The notes under the pieces were generated by a model. It was not told the DNA's origin and did not search any database. It worked only from the letters and a program-made list of their open reading frames with translations. A DNA stretch of 64,000 bases from contig JABUFB010000018.1 of NCBI GenBank assembly GCA_013314775.1, forward strand, positions 55,101 through 119,100, read 5' to 3'. The stretch comes from Armatimonadota bacterium (lineage in GTDB: Bacteria > Armatimonadota > Zipacnadia > Zipacnadales > JABUFB01). Positions 8,173 to 16,457 of the stretch are shown piece by piece; the first letter of the stretch is position 1; each line of letters begins with the position of its first letter. A program made the translations under genes and the position numbers.

Positions 8173-9948
8173 TCAGACCGGTCCCGCAGCGGGCGCTCTC
8201 TCGGCCGCTCCCGGCAGCCACCAGTGCGGGTCGAGGTCGGGGAAGGGCCGGTCGCGGTCGCAGATTGCTGCGAACTGCTTTTCCTGCTCGGGGCTGAGAG
8301 ACGCGCCGGCGGCCACTTCGCGGGCAAGACGCGCCACGAAACGATAGTCATCATAGTGGTGACGGACACGTGCGGATGCATAGTCGTGGGCCGACCAGGT
8401 GCTGATGAGGAACTGCCAGTCAGATGCCTGCAGCAGCAGCAGTTCGCGCCCGGCCTGCTGGACAAGCGCGCGCACCCTGGAATCCCTGTTGTCTGCGAGA
8501 TAAGCCGCCAGCCCCTTGTAGTCCTTCTCCGCATCGTAGACAAGATGCCAGGTCCAGGCGGTCTCGGCGTTGAGCCAGACCGCATGTCCACCGCCCGCTC
8601 CCCACGAGCCTTCGGGAAGGGTAATTGCGCGGTCCGGCGAGTGGTTCGTGATGTACTCGGAGGCCTTCATCACCGCAATGTCCGGGTCCTGGTTCATCCA
8701 CCGGAGTGTCTTGGTGAGCCATGCCGGGCCTTCGAACCACCAGTGGCCGAACAGTTCGGCGTCGAAGGGCGCGCAGACCACAGGCATGCCGCCCTCCCAG
8801 GGCGCCGACTGGAGCTTGCTTTTCACGAGCCAAAGGAAATGCCCCGCATGTTCGCGTACGCGTGCATCTGCCTGATGCGGTTCGTACGGTTGCTTGGTAC
8901 CCAGGTCGTTGAGATCGTCGGTTACCCGCCAGTAGCGAAGCTGGTGGGGCATGTGTTTCTTGTGGAACTCGAGGTACCAGAAATCGCCAGGGTATCCCTG
9001 CCAGGCGCTCCAGACCTGCCGGCTGGTGTCCGGATCGCGCACGAGGATGGACACTGGAGAATGGTCTTCGAAACGGTCGCCAACGAAATACGGGCGGTAT
9101 GGGGTCTTCGGGCCGTCGTAAGGCGATGCGTCGCGTAGATGCCGGATAGCCTCCCAGGGCTTGCCTGTGATATCGCCGCGACGGACCGCCACGGGCAGGG
9201 GCTGTCCGCCGCCGAGCATGTGGGTATCCACGATGAAATACGAGAACCCGCTGTTACCCACGAGCTCCTCTATCCCCGCGCGCTCCATCGGTAACTCCGG
9301 GTGTCCATCCTGAAGATACCCAAGTTCCGGCGGCGGCCCCCAAAGAGCGTGGGGGCGGTATGCGCATTCGGGCAGCCAGATCCCCCGCGGGCGCTCGCCG
9401 AAATGCCGCTGGTAGTTGGAGACGGCCTGCATAATCTGGGCCTGTATGCTCACATCCTCATGCAGGAGCGGGAAGTAGCCGTGGGTGGCGCCGCAGGTCA
9501 TCAACTCAATCTGGCCGATCTGCTGCATACGGCGAAATGCCCCAACAAGGTCGCGATTGTAGCCCTCCACGAAGGCCCGCAGGATTGCCTCGTAACGGTT
9601 CCGCCAGGTTTCTCGCGCCAAGAACGCCAGATGTCCGTCCCCCCACTGATCCCGGAAAAGTGCCTCGTCCTCCTCGGCCCCCGCAATCTTCGCGCGCAGG
9701 TAGTCCACGAACCAGATCTTGAACCGCTCGTCGGAGAGCTGTTCCACGGTGATAGGACTGAGACTCACGGTTATGTTGGCCTTGATGCCCTCGTGCTCAA
9801 GCTCCTCGAGGCACCAAAGCAGTGGGATGTATGTCTCCGCCGCGGCCTCATACAGCATGACGCTTCCGTGCGGATCGGTGCTGTGCCCGAGCACGTACGG
9901 AATGTGGCCATGCAGGACCATCACGAATGCGCCAGCGGGATTACTCAT
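8173..9948 (-). CDS. GH57 1,4-alpha-glucan branching enzyme
   Basis: A 591-residue cytoplasmic GH57 enzyme of the TK1436/DUF1957 type, which makes alpha-1,6 branches in glycogen. The GH57 motifs are in order: HGHIPYV near the N terminus, WLPECAY with the nucleophile Glu194, and PFDAELFGHWW with the acid/base Asp396, followed by the helical C-terminal part with a tryptophan-rich stretch (ETAWTW, STWSAHDY). Both catalytic residues are intact. It lies between the GH15 gene (35-bp gap) and hemW (no gap). A GH57 amylase is the alternative, but the C-terminal part favours branching enzyme. Confidence 0.88.
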   Translation of the reverse strand: MSNPAGAFVMVLHGHIPYVLGHSTDPHGSVMLYEAAAETYIPLLWCLEELEHEGIKANITVSLSPITVEQLSDERFKIWFVDYLRAKIAGAEEDEALFRDQWGDGHLAFLARETWRNRYEAILRAFVEGYNRDLVGAFRRMQQIGQIELMTCGATHGYFPLLHEDVSIQAQIMQAVSNYQRHFGERPRGIWLPECAYRPHALWGPPPELGYLQDGHPELPMERAGIEELVGNSGFSYFIVDTHMLGGGQPLPVAVRRGDITGKPWEAIRHLRDASPYDGPKTPYRPYFVGDRFEDHSPVSILVRDPDTSRQVWSAWQGYPGDFWYLEFHKKHMPHQLRYWRVTDDLNDLGTKQPYEPHQADARVREHAGHFLWLVKSKLQSAPWEGGMPVVCAPFDAELFGHWWFEGPAWLTKTLRWMNQDPDIAVMKASEYITNHSPDRAITLPEGSWGAGGGHAVWLNAETAWTWHLVYDAEKDYKGLAAYLADNRDSRVRALVQQAGRELLLLQASDWQFLISTWSAHDYASARVRHHYDDYRFVARLAREVAAGASLSPEQEKQFAAICDRDRPFPDLDPHWWLPGAAERAPAAGPV

Positions 9949-9983
9949 TGGTGGATGCGCCGCCTCCCGTGCCGGTTGCTGCG

Positions 9984-11960
9984 TTAGTTCGTCTGCGTTT
10001 CACTGACAACCTGCCGGCGGGTTTCGGCCAGGAAACCGTCCAGCTCAGACAACACCAGCAGGCACTTGATCATCAGGCCCGATGCCCAGCCGTGGGGAGC
10101 AGCCCAGTACGGGTATTCGGGCCGCGTTCCGATGAGTTCAGGCAGCAGTCCAGTGGGAGTCGTGTGCGCCAGGCAGAAGTCGATGTAGCCCACCGCACGG
10201 TGACGGAGGGCTGTGGCATGGTCGGGGTCTTCCGCCGCCCACGCCAGGGCAACCTGAAGATTCACCAGTGCGAACCAAAGTGTGTTCACACAGCCTATGA
10301 CGCCGCCGAGATACCCGTCTCCTTCATAGCGCCGGATCCCAACGCCGCCGCCCTCCATCTTGTAGGCCAGTCGCTCTTCAATGGTATTCAGGTTGGTCTC
10401 TATGAGTCTGCGCTCATCCGGGTCCCGGGGCGAGATCATGCCGAAGGGCTCGGACAAGCCAAGGGTTGACGAGTCCACCACCAGATCGGGGCTGTCATCG
10501 CCGAGAATCCCCCGGGCAAAGTAGTCCCCATTGTGCAGGCTCAGCGTGGCCCGCTTGATGCGGGCGCTCGTGCCGTCCCACTCATCGGCGATTTCGGTCT
10601 CGCCCATATGGCGTGCAACCTCGGCGGACGCCTTCAGGGCGGCGTGAATCGCCGCATTTGTGTAGGCAAAGGTTCCGCAGAACGTCTCCCACAGGTCGCA
10701 GGCGAAACTGTGCCAGCCGCGTTCATCCACCATTTCCGCCAGTGCTTGCGCGCCACGGCGAATGCTGGGCCAGCGGTTCTCAAGTGTGGCCGCGCCGCCG
10801 GGAGTTGACTGAACCTCACAAAGAGCAATGAGCGCCGCGGCGGTCTGATCTACCTGCAGAAAATCCTCACGAAGCGCCCAGGAAGAGGCGAGCTGGTTGT
10901 CGGCCCAGTAACGCTGGCCCCACTGGCCCGAGGGGAGCTGCGCGCGCATATACCAGTCGCACAGGCCGCACAGGCTTTCATTGTGTCCCGCGAGGCGCAG
11001 TGCCTCCGCTGCCTCGGTTGCGTCGCGCGGCCAGCAGTACCCATAACCGCCGCACAGTTCGTACGAAGGGTCGAACTCGGGCGCCGCGATGATCGCCGAT
11101 GTGCGCAGGTCCTGCAACATGCGGATGGACAGCAGCGCGCGGTCGTACGCCTGCGCGAAGCGGGGCGCGACTATCGGACGCTTGCCGGATTCCAGCCACT
11201 GCCGATCCTCGTCCACCGTCTTCGCCAGAAGCGTCGCTGAGCCGGTTGCGGCAAGGTCCTTTACCCGATGTATGGCCTCGTGGCGGTCGTGGGCCCCGGT
11301 GATGATAATGTCGAACTCACTCACCTCGCCGGGCTCCAGCGCCACATGCCAGCCCAGGGCGAAGTCCACCTGGCCGATGTCCTCCGCCTGGCCGTTGAGA
11401 TGCCCGTCGTACAGGTCACTCTTGGCGCTCCGGGGTCCTTCGTCAATGGACTTGCCGCAACGCCAGACATCGGGCCTGCGCCCACCCACAGCCAAAGCGA
11501 TGTCCCGGAAATACTGGACCATCACGCCGTCGGGCGCGGAGTAGCTCACAGACTGCTTGCCCGTGACTTCGTGGATGCGCAGCTCGAAGTACTTGAGCAG
11601 CATGCCCCGAAAGCCCCTGTCTGCGGGGGCCGCGATGCGGACCCGGCGCACCAGCGCATGGGTATCCGGCGGGCAGAAGTCGGTAAACACGATGCGCAAC
11701 TGTTCGCGCTCCAGACGCAGTTCGGTGTGCAGTACTCGCGCCTGGTCCTCGTACCACTGGTGCCGGCTGAACTGGGGGTCGAAGGTCCACAGGAATGTGC
11801 CGTGCCCCGGCTCGCCCACGTAGAGGGCGCTCAGCAGTTGGCGCACATTCTGCGCGAAATCAATGCGCGGATAAAAGAACGTCATTATCTCGCCCGCGGC
11901 GCCGAGGGTGGCCAGCACGCGGCCGTTGCCAACGGCGGCGGTGGGAAGAAATACGCCCAT
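9984..11960 (-). CDS. GH15 glucoamylase-like glycoside hydrolase
   Basis: A 658-residue protein with the GH15 two-domain layout: an N-terminal beta-sandwich (residues about 1-260, including ITGAHD) and an alpha/alpha barrel with GGYGYCWPRDATEA at about residue 305, the signature around the substrate-binding Arg-Asp. A later LLPELIG segment supplies a probable catalytic Glu, and PYWAAPHGWASG follows near the end. There is no signal peptide, so it should act on intracellular glycogen or maltodextrin, releasing glucose. It is 36 bp from the debranching enzyme gene upstream and 35 bp from the branching enzyme gene downstream, in one operon. Confidence 0.88.
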   Translation of the reverse strand: MGVFLPTAAVGNGRVLATLGAAGEIMTFFYPRIDFAQNVRQLLSALYVGEPGHGTFLWTFDPQFSRHQWYEDQARVLHTELRLEREQLRIVFTDFCPPDTHALVRRVRIAAPADRGFRGMLLKYFELRIHEVTGKQSVSYSAPDGVMVQYFRDIALAVGGRRPDVWRCGKSIDEGPRSAKSDLYDGHLNGQAEDIGQVDFALGWHVALEPGEVSEFDIIITGAHDRHEAIHRVKDLAATGSATLLAKTVDEDRQWLESGKRPIVAPRFAQAYDRALLSIRMLQDLRTSAIIAAPEFDPSYELCGGYGYCWPRDATEAAEALRLAGHNESLCGLCDWYMRAQLPSGQWGQRYWADNQLASSWALREDFLQVDQTAAALIALCEVQSTPGGAATLENRWPSIRRGAQALAEMVDERGWHSFACDLWETFCGTFAYTNAAIHAALKASAEVARHMGETEIADEWDGTSARIKRATLSLHNGDYFARGILGDDSPDLVVDSSTLGLSEPFGMISPRDPDERRLIETNLNTIEERLAYKMEGGGVGIRRYEGDGYLGGVIGCVNTLWFALVNLQVALAWAAEDPDHATALRHRAVGYIDFCLAHTTPTGLLPELIGTRPEYPYWAAPHGWASGLMIKCLLVLSELDGFLAETRRQVVSETQTN

Positions 11961-11996
11961 CTTGTCGCAAACCTCGCATGGAGGATGTGTGCACGG

Positions 11997-13976
11997 TCAG
12001 GATTTCGGTCCGCCCAGGCCAAGCTCAAGCCAGATGCGCAGCAATTCGGCTACACTCCAGGCCTGCGCAGGGCAACCTCGGGGAGTGTGGGGTGGGTCGC
12101 CGTCGAAAATCTCCGACACAGAACCCAGCCCGGCTTCCCGCAAGTGATTCACCAGCGGGCGGATCAGTTCGCCAACCCATTGCCTCGCCTGCTCTGAGCG
12201 CCCGGCGTGGGTGAAGTACGCACTGAGGAAGGCACCCAGCGGCCAGGTCCAGACGGTGCCCTGGTGATACGCGCCGTCACGTGACCACGGGTCGCCCTCG
12301 CACTTGCCCCGGTAGCGGTCATCACTAGGCGCGAGGGTGCGCAGGCCGTAGGGCGTGAGAAGCTGCTCGGTGACCACCTTGAGCACAGAGCGTTCCTGGG
12401 CCACGGAGAGCATGGTATACGGGAGGCTGAGGGCGATGACCTGGTTCGGCCGCAGGGAGGCGTCGATCTCGGTATCCCGCACCACATCGGCGAGATAGCC
12501 GCGATCTTCCAGCCAGAAGCACGCCAGGAAGGCCTCCTTCGCCCGCCTGCACAGCCGCGCATACGGCCGCGCATCCCGATCCAGCTTTCGGGCGAAATAC
12601 TCGGCTGTGCGCAGGGCCGAATACCACAGGGCGTTGACCTCGACGGCTTTGCCGTGGCGCGGTGTGACCACCCAGTCGCCCACCTTGGCATCCATCCAGG
12701 TGAGCTGAGTGGTTTCATCCCCCGCAGTCAGGAGGGCATCGTCCGTCATGCGAATGCCGAAATGCGTGCCCTCAATGTGGGCCGCCAGAGACTGGCGCAT
12801 CCGGGCGAAGAGCACCTCGCGAAACAGATCAAGATCGCAGGTGGCCTCGTAGTACCGCTTGGCTGCCGCGAAGAACCACAAGGTGGCGTCCACTGTGTTG
12901 TATGCGGCTCCGATGCCCTGGTCGGGGAAAAGATTGGGCACCAGACCATCCTGCATACTCTCGGCGCACGCGATAAGGACCTGTCGGGCATCCTCATGCC
13001 GCCCGGTGGCAAGGAGCAGACCAGGCAGGGCAATCAGCGTATCTCGGCCCCAGTCCGTAAACCACGGGTACCCGGCGATCACGCTCTTTGCCGGAGCCCC
13101 ATTCACTTCGCGGTCCACGATAAACTGGTCAGCGGCCAGGAAGAGCCGTCGCGCCACGGGGTCATCCGCGGGGGCCGGACGAACCACGGCTTCGCGTCGC
13201 GCTCGCTCTGAAGCGGCGATCTCGTCAAAGGTCAGCTCCAACGGCTGATCCACACATGCCACCAGCGCGCAGGTCTGCCCAGGGCAGAGGGGCCACTCAA
13301 GTTCGACGGGACAGTAGAGATCCTCCTGGAAGTCCAGGCCGCGCTCGGCTTCCAAGGGGTAGGTGAGATTGTAATACCATTCCGCGCAATGGCTGACGCG
13401 TCCGTCGCCCGCCTGGAGAAAGACCGGCGGACCGCCGTTGATGGAAATGCGCGCGCCTCCCGGGAGCTCCTGGAACTCTGGAGAGATGTCCACCCGCGAA
13501 TGGGCGAGATGGTGATGGTCGCGCCAGGAGGCCAGCAGTCGACCCTCTATGCGGATCGGGCAGGGGCTCTCGACACAGTGGTATGCGACGGCCACCGCAT
13601 TGCGCCCGTGGGGCATGATGAGGTGCTTCTCAATGATCGTGCCCTGCATCTCGTAAGTCCAGATGGGCCACGGGTCCAGTCGGAAGGTTCGCAGGTAGTG
13701 ATAGCCCTCGGGATGGACCACGTCGCCGTATAGATTGCAGGACAGAGCATGCCGCGAGCCGTCGATGTAGATGACATCCTCCAGCTTGTTCAGCAACATC
13801 CTGCGGTCCACAGGCGGCCGCACTGCGGCGCACAGAATGCCGTGGTAACGCCGGGCATTCGCACCCGAGACGGTGCCCATGGCGTAGCCGCCCAAACCGT
13901 TGGTCTCGAGCCACTCCAGGTGCAGGCCGTCTCGCCAGTTGCCCAACGTGGATGCGTCAATCTCCACCATTTTCAT
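11997..13976 (-). CDS. Amylo-alpha-1,6-glucosidase (GH133 glycogen debranching enzyme)
   Basis: A 659-residue archaeal/bacterial-type debranching enzyme. The N-terminal domain begins LEWLETNGLGGYAMGT and includes NARRYHG, both diagnostic for the GDE_N family. The C-terminal alpha/alpha barrel carries GYPWFTDWGRDT at about residue 304, with the catalytic Asp, then NTVDATLWFF and GTVWTWPLGAF. It removes alpha-1,6-linked glucose from limit glycogen. There is no signal peptide. It sits between the Nudix gene and GH15 on the minus strand, and together with GH15 and GH57 it covers glycogen branching and hydrolysis. Confidence 0.92.
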   Translation of the reverse strand: MKMVEIDASTLGNWRDGLHLEWLETNGLGGYAMGTVSGANARRYHGILCAAVRPPVDRRMLLNKLEDVIYIDGSRHALSCNLYGDVVHPEGYHYLRTFRLDPWPIWTYEMQGTIIEKHLIMPHGRNAVAVAYHCVESPCPIRIEGRLLASWRDHHHLAHSRVDISPEFQELPGGARISINGGPPVFLQAGDGRVSHCAEWYYNLTYPLEAERGLDFQEDLYCPVELEWPLCPGQTCALVACVDQPLELTFDEIAASERARREAVVRPAPADDPVARRLFLAADQFIVDREVNGAPAKSVIAGYPWFTDWGRDTLIALPGLLLATGRHEDARQVLIACAESMQDGLVPNLFPDQGIGAAYNTVDATLWFFAAAKRYYEATCDLDLFREVLFARMRQSLAAHIEGTHFGIRMTDDALLTAGDETTQLTWMDAKVGDWVVTPRHGKAVEVNALWYSALRTAEYFARKLDRDARPYARLCRRAKEAFLACFWLEDRGYLADVVRDTEIDASLRPNQVIALSLPYTMLSVAQERSVLKVVTEQLLTPYGLRTLAPSDDRYRGKCEGDPWSRDGAYHQGTVWTWPLGAFLSAYFTHAGRSEQARQWVGELIRPLVNHLREAGLGSVSEIFDGDPPHTPRGCPAQAWSVAELLRIWLELGLGGPKS

Positions 13977-14004
13977 CTTCGCTCACCGCTATCGTGGGGC
14001 GTAG

Positions 14005-14553
14005 TCAACTCTCCACATCCCGCGAGAGGAACCGGTCCGCGGCAAGGATCGCGGCGATGGTTTTGGCATCATGGATGCGCCCGTCGAGACACATGGCCAC
14101 CGCCTCGTCCCAATCCACGTCCTCACAGCAGATGAACTCATCCTCGTCCGCTTCGCCCTCAGACGACGCAAGGTCGGTTGCGAGAAATGTGTACAGCTTC
14201 TCTTCGGTGAACCCGGGCGTGGTGAAAAAGGTGATGAGGGGCCGCAACTGCCCCGCGCGCAGCCGGGTCTCTTCGGCCAGTTCGCGCCGGGCACAGACCA
14301 CAGGTTCTTCATCAGGCTCCAGGGTCCCCGCGGGGATCTCCAGAAGGACCTCGCCGGCCGCATGTCGCCATTGCCGGACGAGGACCACTCTCGGCCCCGG
14401 CAAGACCGGAACTATAGCCACGGCTCCCGGGTGCTCCACCACTTCCCGCCGGGCATCCCGACCATCCGGCAGACGGACCTGGTCCACCCGGACTTTCACC
14501 AACTTTCCCTCAAAGGCTCGTTCCGACGTCACCACGTGCTCTCGGGAGTCCAT
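14005..14553 (-). CDS. Nudix hydrolase, ADP-sugar pyrophosphatase type
   Basis: A 182-residue Nudix protein of the ADP-ribose/ADP-glucose pyrophosphatase group. The fold start (AFEGKLVKVRVDQVRLPDG) and EIPAGTLEPDEEP followed by RRELAEETRL mark the Nudix box. The metal-binding Glu residues are kept, but the Gly near the box end is replaced by Arg (EETRL instead of EExGL). The start at 14553 has GGAGAAG seven bases upstream; an ATG at 14586 is less likely. It is the first gene of the alpha-glucan operon, which suggests ADP-glucose as a substrate. That is inference; ADP-ribose is the family default. Confidence 0.85.
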   Translation of the reverse strand: MDSREHVVTSERAFEGKLVKVRVDQVRLPDGRDARREVVEHPGAVAIVPVLPGPRVVLVRQWRHAAGEVLLEIPAGTLEPDEEPVVCARRELAEETRLRAGQLRPLITFFTTPGFTEEKLYTFLATDLASSEGEADEDEFICCEDVDWDEAVAMCLDGRIHDAKTIAAILAADRFLSRDVES

Positions 14554-14844
14554 GGGCACGCTTCTCCAATGCCCGTCCAGCGGCAATGTGCCACCGAACT
14601 ATTTCAGGTGTGTTAGCAAAAGGCTAGACGATCGTGGGAAGGCCCTGTGCTGCAACGAAAGAGCCCTGCTTCCACTTTGCCGGAAGCAACAGCACCCGTC
14701 CGTTGGCCCCATCCGGGGGGTGCCAGGGCAAGTATACATGAAACGCCTCCCGGTCTGAAGGATAACGCGTCGTCTTGCGGGAACTGTTCCTCCAGCCGCC
14801 GGCTCATCGGCGCGATACTTGAGACCGGCAGGCGGAGGCAGACC
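14554..14844. other. Divergent intergenic region
   Basis: About 290 bp between the Nudix gene (minus) and the first amidohydrolase-like gene (plus). It should hold the promoters of both units. No convincing sigma70 promoter with correct spacing, RNA gene or strong inverted repeat was found by eye. Confidence 0.4.
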
Positions 14845-15597
14845 GTGACCCCCACAGCCCTGGACTTCTTCGACTGCAATGCCCGGATCGGGCGCCCCAC
14901 TGTGTTCCGCGAAGGGCAGATCACCACCACGGACCAACTCCTCGCGGAAATGGACTACGCCGGGATCGGCCGGGCGCTGGTCTATCACACGCTGGCGGCG
15001 GAGTGGTCGCCGAAAGATGGCAACGAGGTGCTGCTGGAGGAACTGGTGGGCCAGAACCGGCTCTACCCGTGTTTCGTGGCACTGCCCCCTGCAACGGGTG
15101 AAATGCCTGACCCGGACGGGTTCGCGCGGATGGTGCGGGAAGCCCACGGCGCAGTGCGGCTGTTCCCGCAGGACCACACCTTCAGCCTGCTGGACTGGTG
15201 CGCCGGCGCGCTGCTGGAGGCCCTGGCTGCCCATAGCGTCCCGGTGCTGGTGCACATTGGCCAGACCAGTTGGGGCGAGCTGGCGGCCGTCCTGAGCGCC
15301 CATCCGGACCTGCCCCTGATCCTTCTCGGCCCTTACTACCGCGTGGACCGTTACCTTTACCCCCTCTGGGAGCGCCACGACAACCTGTTCGTGGAAAGCA
15401 CCACCTACCAGACCTTCCGCGGGATCGAATCAGTCTGCGCACGTTTCGGCGCGTCGAGGCTGGTCTTCGGCACCAACTTGCCCGAACTGGAGACCGGCGG
15501 GGCAATGGCGCCTATCTTGTATGCCGACATCCCCCCGCAGGATCGCTCCGCCATCGCTTCCGGCAATCTCATGCGCCTGCTGGGCATCGCGCAGTGA
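14845..15597 (+). CDS. Amidohydrolase-fold protein lacking the metal ligands
   Basis: A 250-residue TIM-barrel protein of the amidohydrolase_2 superfamily. The N-terminal strand reads FFDCNARIG, so the HxH metal motif is replaced by Asn12-x-Arg14. The C-terminal strand reads VFGTNLPE with Asn211 in place of the usual catalytic Asp. The VLVHIGQT segment keeps one His. The GTG start at 14845 follows GGAGGCAGACC; upstream in-frame sequence is not family-like. The stop overlaps the start of the next amidohydrolase gene (GTGA), so the two are coupled. It is probably non-catalytic or uses metal-free chemistry; it may pair with its neighbour. Confidence 0.75.
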   Translation: MTPTALDFFDCNARIGRPTVFREGQITTTDQLLAEMDYAGIGRALVYHTLAAEWSPKDGNEVLLEELVGQNRLYPCFVALPPATGEMPDPDGFARMVREAHGAVRLFPQDHTFSLLDWCAGALLEALAAHSVPVLVHIGQTSWGELAAVLSAHPDLPLILLGPYYRVDRYLYPLWERHDNLFVESTTYQTFRGIESVCARFGASRLVFGTNLPELETGGAMAPILYADIPPQDRSAIASGNLMRLLGIAQ

Positions 15598-16430
15598 AAT
15601 CCCTGGCCGCGAGAGCGGCGGTGAAACCTATGGACTTCCAGAATGACTGGCGTATGGGTGTGGTCTACCAGAACGAAATCATCATCGATGCCCACGGGCA
15701 CATGGGCCCCTGGCTGGACTTCAACGTGCCCGAGCAGGGCAGCCCCGATGCCATGGTGCGTACCATGGACCAGTGCGGCATCCGTACAACGGTGATCAGC
15801 CCTCACCTGTGCATCGGTCCCGACTACCGCCTGGGCAACCGTCACGCCTATGAGGCGGCGGCGCGATTCCCGGGCAGACTGGTGCCCTTCGTCACCGTGA
15901 ACCCCAATTACGGGGCAGCGGAGATCCAGCAGGAGATTGAGTACTGGGAGGCAAACGGGGGCATCCAGGCCTTCAAGCTACACCCCTCTCTGCACCAGTA
16001 CAAGGCTTCCGGGAAGGACTACTTTCCGGTCTACGAGTACGCGCAGGCCTATGGCTTGCCGATCTTGTCCCACTCCTGGGCCGGGGACCCCCTTGGTGGC
16101 GCAAGCACTCTGGGTGGCCTCGCGGCACAGTTCCCGGCGGCCGGGTTCATCATCGGCCATGCGGCCTCAAGCTGGCAGGTGCTGGACGAGGCCGAAAAGG
16201 AAGCTCACAGACACCCCAACGTGTATCTCGACCTGACCGGATCCCGGCTGATCCGCGGCCTGATCGAGGACATGGTCAAGCGCGTGGGAGCCGACCGCGT
16301 GCTCTTTGGCACCGACAACCCCTTCATCGACCCGCGCCCCGGCCTTGGGCGAGTGCTCGCAGCCCGGCTCACCGACGACGACAAGCGCAAGATCCTGGGG
16401 CTGAACGCAAAGCGCCTGTTCAGGTTGTAG
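15594..16430 (+). CDS. Metal-dependent amidohydrolase (amidohydrolase_2 family)
   Basis: A 278-residue TIM-barrel hydrolase of the decarboxylase/amidohydrolase_2 type. Ligands are present: IIDAHGHMG (HxH), a Lys/His strand (FKLHPSLHQYK), SHSWAG, IIGHAAS and a terminal LFGTDNPF with the catalytic Asp. Members hydrolyse or decarboxylate small cyclic or aromatic acids; the substrate here is unknown. The GTG at 15594 overlaps the upstream TGA by four bases; an ATG at 15630 would give 266 residues and is also possible. It is followed after 27 bp by a secreted protein gene, so the three genes may form one transcript. Confidence 0.8.
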   Translation: MKSLAARAAVKPMDFQNDWRMGVVYQNEIIIDAHGHMGPWLDFNVPEQGSPDAMVRTMDQCGIRTTVISPHLCIGPDYRLGNRHAYEAAARFPGRLVPFVTVNPNYGAAEIQQEIEYWEANGGIQAFKLHPSLHQYKASGKDYFPVYEYAQAYGLPILSHSWAGDPLGGASTLGGLAAQFPAAGFIIGHAASSWQVLDEAEKEAHRHPNVYLDLTGSRLIRGLIEDMVKRVGADRVLFGTDNPFIDPRPGLGRVLAARLTDDDKRKILGLNAKRLFRL

Positions 16431-16457
16431 GGGACCAATTCGCCGGAAGGAGCCTTC

